A stretch of DNA of 64,000 nt, taken from positions 221,884 to 285,883 of the forward strand of contig JAUJNT010000001.1 of the NCBI GenBank assembly GCA_030448005.1, read 5' to 3'. Numbering within the stretch: the first letter of the stretch is position 1; every line of letters begins with the position of its first letter. The position numbers and the translations under genes are program-made. This stretch comes from Thermoleophilaceae bacterium (lineage in GTDB: Bacteria > Actinomycetota > Thermoleophilia > Solirubrobacterales > Thermoleophilaceae). This document shows, one piece after another, positions 59,705-64,000 of the stretch. The notes below the pieces were generated by a model, which was not told the DNA's origin, made no database searches, and saw only the letters and a list, made by a program, of their open reading frames with translations.

Positions 59705-59730
59705 AACCTTGACAAGCTCGTGTCAAGGTT
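59705..59730 (-). promoter_or_regulatory. 26-bp palindrome in the metH promoter
   Basis: AACCTTGACA (59705-59714) and TGTCAAGGTT (59721-59730) are perfectly complementary around a 6-nt centre AGCTCG, 27 bp before the metH start. Both strands read TTGACA, a -35-like hexamer, so a dimeric regulator could compete with or reposition RNA polymerase. The ACCTTGAC...GTCAAGGT form resembles MerR-type operators. Confidence 0.5.
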
Positions 59731-59796
59731 GCCGGTCACACCCGCCGGACCGGCTCGGACCGCCCGGCGGGCGCGCCGGGCGCTACCTGCCCGGAG

Positions 59797-62127
59797 TCAG
59801 GCCTCGGCCTCCGCCGCCCCCTCGCGACTGTGCCGCGAGGCGGCCGCCAACTCGACGGGGGTGGCATGCAGCGCCCGCAGGCGGAGGTCCTTCCACGACA
59901 TGCCCTCGCGCACGAGCGCCGGCATGCCCAGAGCCACGGCGGTTGCGATCTCGACCGCCTGCAGGATGATTCCGTAGGCCAGGGCGTCGGTCTTGCCCAC
60001 GCCGTAGGCCGAGAGCACGACCACGCAGGCGGCCTGGAAGACACCCAGGTTGGAAGGCGTGGCCGGAAGCGCGGCGGTCACGTTGACGGCGAACAGCACC
60101 GCCGCCGCCGCACCTACGCCGGCCCGGTGGTCCAGCCCGAGCGCCACCAGGAGCACGTAGCACGAGAGCCACTGGATCGCCCATGCGGTGAGCTGTGCGG
60201 TCGTGGCCCAGGCCGCGAGCCTGGGCTGGCGAAAGACCCCGAGGCCGCTGCGCACCCGTTCTGTCGCCGAGCGGGCCACGGCAGCGGCGTGCCGGACGCG
60301 GGCAAAGCGCGAGGGCTTTCCCCGCCGCAGCAGGGCCGGAGCGCTCAGAAGCAGGGCTATCACCACCAGCGGGGCGATCGTTGCCACCACCAGGGCGTCC
60401 TCGCCCCCCCTGAAGATCCCCACGGTGGCGAACATGATCGAGCCGAGCACGACGAGTGCGAGGATGTTGAGCAGCGTCTGCGAGACGAGCGTGCCGAGCA
60501 CCACCGGGAACCGGTCGCGCACCCGCCCGAGCCGGCGGGACAGGATGAGCGCGCGCGAGGGCTCGCCGAGGCGGGCCGGAAGGGTGGCCGACATCAGGAC
60601 GCCCACCATCGTCGCCCGGGCGGTGTCGCGGCGGTGAACCGGCGTCCCGGGCAGGGCGGCGCGAACGATCGCGTTCCACGCCTCCGCGCGGACCAGCATC
60701 GAGAGGCACATGAGCCCGAACGCCAGGAGCACCCAGACCGGGGTGGCGGCGACCACCGCATGACCGATCTTCTCGATTCCCAGTTGGTCGACCGCCAGGG
60801 CAGCGAGGCCAATGCCTCCCGCTGCCGCCGCCACCAAGGCCACCCGCCGTGCCACCCGCGCCGCGGCGCGACGGCCTGCCTTCGCAACGGCGGGCTCGAG
60901 CGATGGAAGCCGCCGGGGCCGCACCGCAGCCTCCCCGTCGGCGGGCGCCAGGCCCATTCGGATGGCTGCGCGCGATCCACGGCCCTCGGTCACGGCGGCT
61001 GCCTGGGCATCGCGGTAGGCCTCGATCACCTCGCTCGCGACCTGCGGCCAGGCAACGCGCCGGGCGCGCCGGCGCGCCGCCTCGGACATGCGGGCACGAA
61101 GGTCGCGGTCGAGCGCCAGGGACCGGAGGGCCTCGCCCAGCTGGGCCGGATCGGCGAGGGGCACCAGCAGCCCGTCCTGGCCGTGCCTGACCACATCGCG
61201 GTAGCCCGCGATGTCCGATGCCACGACGGGCGTGCCCGACGCGAATGCCTCCGTCAGGACCATGCCGAAGCTCTCGCCGCCGAGGGACGGAGCGCAGAGC
61301 AGGTCCGCCCGCCCGAGCAGGCGCCACTTCTCCTCCTCGGAGACGCGGCCCGCCACGTGCACCCCCTCCGAGTCGAACAGGATCGGATCGACCTCCTCCC
61401 TGGCGGCGCCTGCCACCGTGAGCCGCGCGTTTACGCCGGCGGTGCGCAGCGCCTCGAAGGCTCGCAGTAGGACCGGCAGCCCCTTGCGCGCCTCGGCGCG
61501 GCCCACGAACAGGATCTCGAGGGCGCCGTCCCCGTGCTCGGCGTGCGCCGGGCGCGCGGCCGACAGGTCGACCCCGTTCGGGACGATGCGGTAGCGCCCG
61601 CCGTAGAAGCGCTCGGCCGTCCAGCGCGCGGCCTCCGACACCGCGATCCGCACGTGGAGCTTGTTGTAGAGGCGGCTGGCACCGGCGGCCGCCCACCATC
61701 GGTTGATCGGGGCGTTGGTGGAGTAGCAGTGAAAGGTGCCCACGAGCGGGACCTTCGCGGCCTCCACGGCGTACCAGCTCACGGCCGGGGCGTTTGGCTC
61801 GTGCACGTGGACCACGTCGTAGCCGCCGCCGCGCAGTTCGCGTCTGAGGAGGCCCACCGCCTCCGGGGATACCGAGAGGTTGGACACCGCGCCGTTGGCC
61901 GGCACGCCGACCGTCCGCCCGAGCGGGACCAGGTAGTCGGGCATGGGGCGTCTGTCCGGCGCCGCGCCGCGATGAGCGATGCGCGCCAGCCGATCGTCGG
62001 GGTCGTACGGAGCAAGCAGCCGGACATCGTGACCCTGGCCCATGAGCTCCTCCGCGAGCGCCTCCACGTGGCGACCGACACCGCCTGGATAGGTGTACGA
62101 GTACGGTGAAACGAGCCCTACGCGCAC
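59797..62127 (-). CDS. Glycosyltransferase family 4 fused to a flippase-like membrane domain
   Basis: This 776-residue fusion has an N-terminal GT4 glycosyltransferase (residues about 1-380): RVGLVSPYSYTYPGGVGRHV, DVVHVHEPNAPAVSW, GRYRIVPNGVDLSAARP, EILFVGRAEARKGLPVLLRA, and the donor site APSLGGESFGMVLTEAFASG. Residues about 450-750 form an LPG-synthetase/UPF0104-like membrane domain with seven or more helices (AEAWNAIVRAALPGTP, LMSATLPARLGEPSRALILS, LFAVNVTAALPATPSNLGVF). The GT part resembles PimA-like mannosyltransferases. It may make and translocate a glycolipid in one polypeptide. TACGAT lies 6 nt before the GTG. Confidence 0.88.
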   Translation of the reverse strand: MRVGLVSPYSYTYPGGVGRHVEALAEELMGQGHDVRLLAPYDPDDRLARIAHRGAAPDRRPMPDYLVPLGRTVGVPANGAVSNLSVSPEAVGLLRRELRGGGYDVVHVHEPNAPAVSWYAVEAAKVPLVGTFHCYSTNAPINRWWAAAGASRLYNKLHVRIAVSEAARWTAERFYGGRYRIVPNGVDLSAARPAHAEHGDGALEILFVGRAEARKGLPVLLRAFEALRTAGVNARLTVAGAAREEVDPILFDSEGVHVAGRVSEEEKWRLLGRADLLCAPSLGGESFGMVLTEAFASGTPVVASDIAGYRDVVRHGQDGLLVPLADPAQLGEALRSLALDRDLRARMSEAARRRARRVAWPQVASEVIEAYRDAQAAAVTEGRGSRAAIRMGLAPADGEAAVRPRRLPSLEPAVAKAGRRAAARVARRVALVAAAAGGIGLAALAVDQLGIEKIGHAVVAATPVWVLLAFGLMCLSMLVRAEAWNAIVRAALPGTPVHRRDTARATMVGVLMSATLPARLGEPSRALILSRRLGRVRDRFPVVLGTLVSQTLLNILALVVLGSIMFATVGIFRGGEDALVVATIAPLVVIALLLSAPALLRRGKPSRFARVRHAAAVARSATERVRSGLGVFRQPRLAAWATTAQLTAWAIQWLSCYVLLVALGLDHRAGVGAAAAVLFAVNVTAALPATPSNLGVFQAACVVVLSAYGVGKTDALAYGIILQAVEIATAVALGMPALVREGMSWKDLRLRALHATPVELAAASRHSREGAAEAEA

Positions 62128-62172
62128 CGCGCCATCGTAGTGGACCTTCCGGAATGCGCCACACTTCTCGCC

Positions 62173-62853
62173 GTGGGCCGCCGAAGCTTTCTCAAGCTCA
62201 CCTTCATCCGCGTCCCGCCGGAGTGGAGGCGACGCGACGCGGCCGAGCGAGCCCGTGACAAGCAGGAGTTCATCGCGGCCTGCCGCAGCTTCTCGGATGA
62301 GCACTTCCTGCGCACCTACTCCCTCGTGGGCACCCGTGGCGACTGCGACCTGATGGTTCGCGCCGTGGCGCCCACGCTCGATCCGATCCACCAGCTGCAC
62401 GTGCTGCTCAACCAGAGCGGGCTCATGCACTGGGCGGAGATCTCGCACTCCTACCTCGCGATGACCAAGGAGTCGGTCTACTCGGATGAGCCGATGCCGC
62501 TCGAGCCCCGTCCGGGCTCGGATGCCAGGTACCTGATCGTCTACCCGATGTGGAAGAAGCGCGAGTGGTACCTACTGGCGCCGGAGGAGAGGATGCGCAT
62601 CATGCGCGGCCACATCGAGACGGGTAAGCGCTACACGGGCATCGAGATCAACACCGCCTACTCCTACGGCCTCGACGACCAGGAGTTCGTGGTCTCCTTC
62701 AACGCCGACGAGCCGGCCGAGTTCCTCGACCTGGTCCAGGAGCTCCGCTCCACGGAGTCGAGCGCCTACACGGAGTCCGAGACCCCCATCTTCACCTGTA
62801 TCAGCGCCACGCCGGAGCGCGCGCTCGACGCGCTCGACGGCGAGGCGGGTTAA
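62173..62853 (+). CDS. hemQ: Coproheme decarboxylase HemQ (chlorite dismutase family)
   Basis: This 226-residue protein matches the HemQ branch: SFLKLTFIRVPPEWRRRDAA, LVGTRGDCDLMVRAVAPTLD, the coproheme-site motif YPMWKKREWYLLAPEERMRI with the catalytic Tyr of the YPxxKxREWY pattern, and MRGHIETGKRYTGIEINTAY with the proximal His, and DDQEFVVSFNADEPAEFLDL. It decarboxylates coproheme III to heme b in the Gram-positive/actinobacterial heme pathway. GTG at 62173 is preceded by CACACT with 7 nt between; a GTG at 62140 would add 11 residues. Confidence 0.9.
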   Translation: MGRRSFLKLTFIRVPPEWRRRDAAERARDKQEFIAACRSFSDEHFLRTYSLVGTRGDCDLMVRAVAPTLDPIHQLHVLLNQSGLMHWAEISHSYLAMTKESVYSDEPMPLEPRPGSDARYLIVYPMWKKREWYLLAPEERMRIMRGHIETGKRYTGIEINTAYSYGLDDQEFVVSFNADEPAEFLDLVQELRSTESSAYTESETPIFTCISATPERALDALDGEAG

Positions 62854-62889
62854 CCCCAGCCTGGCGGCGAGCGAGGCCGGCGGTCTGAG

Positions 62890-64000
62890 CTATCCGGACC
62901 GGCGTCCTGCCGCCTCGATCATCTCCTCGAGGCGCGTGAACTTCACGCGCGGGCGCCCGCGCGGCTCCCCTGCGGCCACCTCGGCGGCGTCGATCAGCTG
63001 CCAGCCGGCGAAGCTAACGAAATCCGGCTTGCGCTCGGCGATCAGCGCCTCGATCGACCGAGGGTCGGCGTCCGCGGGCTCTGGCAGCCGGCCTTCGGCC
63101 ATGTCCTCGAGCAGGTGGTCCACGGTCTCCTGGGCATCGCGCTTGTTGGTCCCGATGACCCCGGACGGGCCACGCTTGATCCAGCCCACGACGTACTCCC
63201 CGGGAATCGCGTGCTGTGCCTTGGGGTCGATGATGCGGCCCTCCTCGTTGGGGATAGCGCCCTTCCAGTCGTCGAAGGGCACCCCCTCGATCGGGACGCC
63301 CCGATACCCGATCGAGCGGAAGACGATGCCCGCCTCCAGCGTCTCGTGATCACCGGTCGCCTTGGCGATGAGAGCGCCTTCCCCGCCGTGGTCGAGCTCA
63401 TTCCTCACAAGCTCCACCGCCTCCACCTTGCCGTCCCCGTGGATCGCGACGGGCGAGCGCAGGAAGCGCAGCACCACCCGCCGGCGCTTGCCGGCCGGCT
63501 CTCGCCGCGAGTAGTCGGTCAGGATCTCCACGTTTCGGCGGGCGGTGATCTCGCCCTCCCCCTCGATCGAGCGGGCGCTGTGGTCATCGAGCTCGACCTC
63601 CTCGGGGTAGACGATCACGTCGGCGTCGGTCAGCTCTCCCAGCTCGCGCAGCTCGGGGTTGGTGAACGCCGCCTGGGCGGGGCCTCGCCGCCCGACGATC
63701 ACGACCTCCTCAATGCCGCTGTCGGCCATCGGGTGGATAGCGTGATCGGCGGTATCGGTGCCCTCGAGCTCCTCCCGGGGAAGGAGCAGCATCCTCGCCA
63801 CGTCCATCGCCACGTTGCCGTTTCCGATCACAACGGCACGCCTGCACGACAGATCGAACTTCAGGTCCCGATAGTCGGGATGGGCGTTGTACCAGGCCAC
63901 GAACTCGGTGGCGGCCCAGCTGCCGGGCAGGTCCTCGCCCTCGATGCCCATGCGGCGGTCGGTCTGGGCGCCCACGGCGTAGATCACCGCGTGATAGTGG
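62890..64000 (-). CDS. Ferredoxin/adrenodoxin-NADP+ reductase (FprA-type), 5' end outside window
   Basis: The visible 369 residues lack the N-terminal FAD motif. They include YHAVIYAVGAQTDRRMGIEG, CRRAVVIGNGNVAMDVARML (the NADP-binding GxGxxA of adrenodoxin-type reductases), EEVVIVGRRGPAQAAFTNPE, FRSIGYRGVPIEGVPFDDW and VVGWIKRGPSGVIGTNKRDA, all diagnostic of FprA-like ferredoxin-NADP+ reductases. The enzyme passes electrons between NADPH and ferredoxin. The frame stays open to the window edge at 64000. Convergent with hemQ. Confidence 0.92.
   Translation of the reverse strand, partial: HYHAVIYAVGAQTDRRMGIEGEDLPGSWAATEFVAWYNAHPDYRDLKFDLSCRRAVVIGNGNVAMDVARMLLLPREELEGTDTADHAIHPMADSGIEEVVIVGRRGPAQAAFTNPELRELGELTDADVIVYPEEVELDDHSARSIEGEGEITARRNVEILTDYSRREPAGKRRRVVLRFLRSPVAIHGDGKVEAVELVRNELDHGGEGALIAKATGDHETLEAGIVFRSIGYRGVPIEGVPFDDWKGAIPNEEGRIIDPKAQHAIPGEYVVGWIKRGPSGVIGTNKRDAQETVDHLLEDMAEGRLPEPADADPRSIEALIAERKPDFVSFAGWQLIDAAEVAAGEPRGRPRVKFTRLEEMIEAAGRRSG

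Overview
The window looks like chromosomal DNA of a high-GC actinobacterium, most likely class Thermoleophilia (Solirubrobacterales-like). This is inferred from the roughly 70% GC sequence, the frequent GTG/TTG starts, an actinobacterial IHF-type protein, a HemQ-type chlorite dismutase-family protein, DUF2203, CGNR and PucR regulators, and many small lipoproteins of the kind seen in that class. No rRNA, tRNA or CRISPR array was found.

Layout. 0-3 kb: beta-oxidation genes (a partial 3HCDH domain gene, 3-hydroxyacyl-CoA dehydrogenase, PadR regulator, acyl-CoA dehydrogenase) with a TGAyTGA-N4-TCArTCA palindrome in front of the acyl-CoA dehydrogenase. 3-14.9 kb: mixed housekeeping genes (Ca2+/H+ antiporter, M48 protease, TerC protein, lipoprotein, ArsA-type ATPase, EVE protein, DUF2203, MFS exporter, citrate synthase, GNAT). 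15-17.9 kb: a MoxR ATPase and a CoxE-like VWA protein separated by a decayed DUF559-type gene. 17.9-21.3 kb: a repeat-rich intergenic region, then a TPP riboswitch driving an ABC importer of ThiXYZ type. 21.3-22 kb: IS630 and other remnants. 22-29.4 kb: MsrB, AlkA-like glycosylase, a divergent pair of an alpha-oxoamine synthase (serine palmitoyltransferase-like) and a GNAT/YghO-like acyltransferase, a CGNR regulator with a likely operator, and an IHF-like protein with an 18-bp repeat tail. 29.4-36.6 kb (minus strand): an Mla/YrbE-type lipid ABC transporter (two permeases, one carrying two frameshifts, plus ATPase), DUF1992, an MMPL/RND protein, a thioredoxin-fold protein and a B3/B4 protein. 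37.6-42.9 kb: a nitrogen-assimilation block (type III glutamine synthetase, PucR regulator, PII, ammonium transporter). 44.3-47.1 kb: a MerR/B12-domain regulator, an acyl carrier protein fused to its own holo-ACP synthase, and FabD. 47.5-52.4 kb: a decay hotspot containing an internally inverted fragment of metH, two broken insertion sequences and two related LysM genes. 52.5-55.4 kb: an ABC export operon. 55.5-64 kb: a truncated ParA gene, full-length metH, a glycosyltransferase-flippase fusion, HemQ, and a partial ferredoxin-NADP reductase.

A recurring theme is a TAnnnT hexamer placed 6-9 nt before a GTG/ATG start without a Shine-Dalgarno sequence, suggesting that many genes here are transcribed as leaderless mRNAs. 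The best candidates for something new are the ACP-AcpS fusion, the putative ceramide-type gene pair, the three 46-bp inverted repeats with constant 20-nt spacing, the long hairpin before the MerR/B12 gene, and the internally inverted metH relic.
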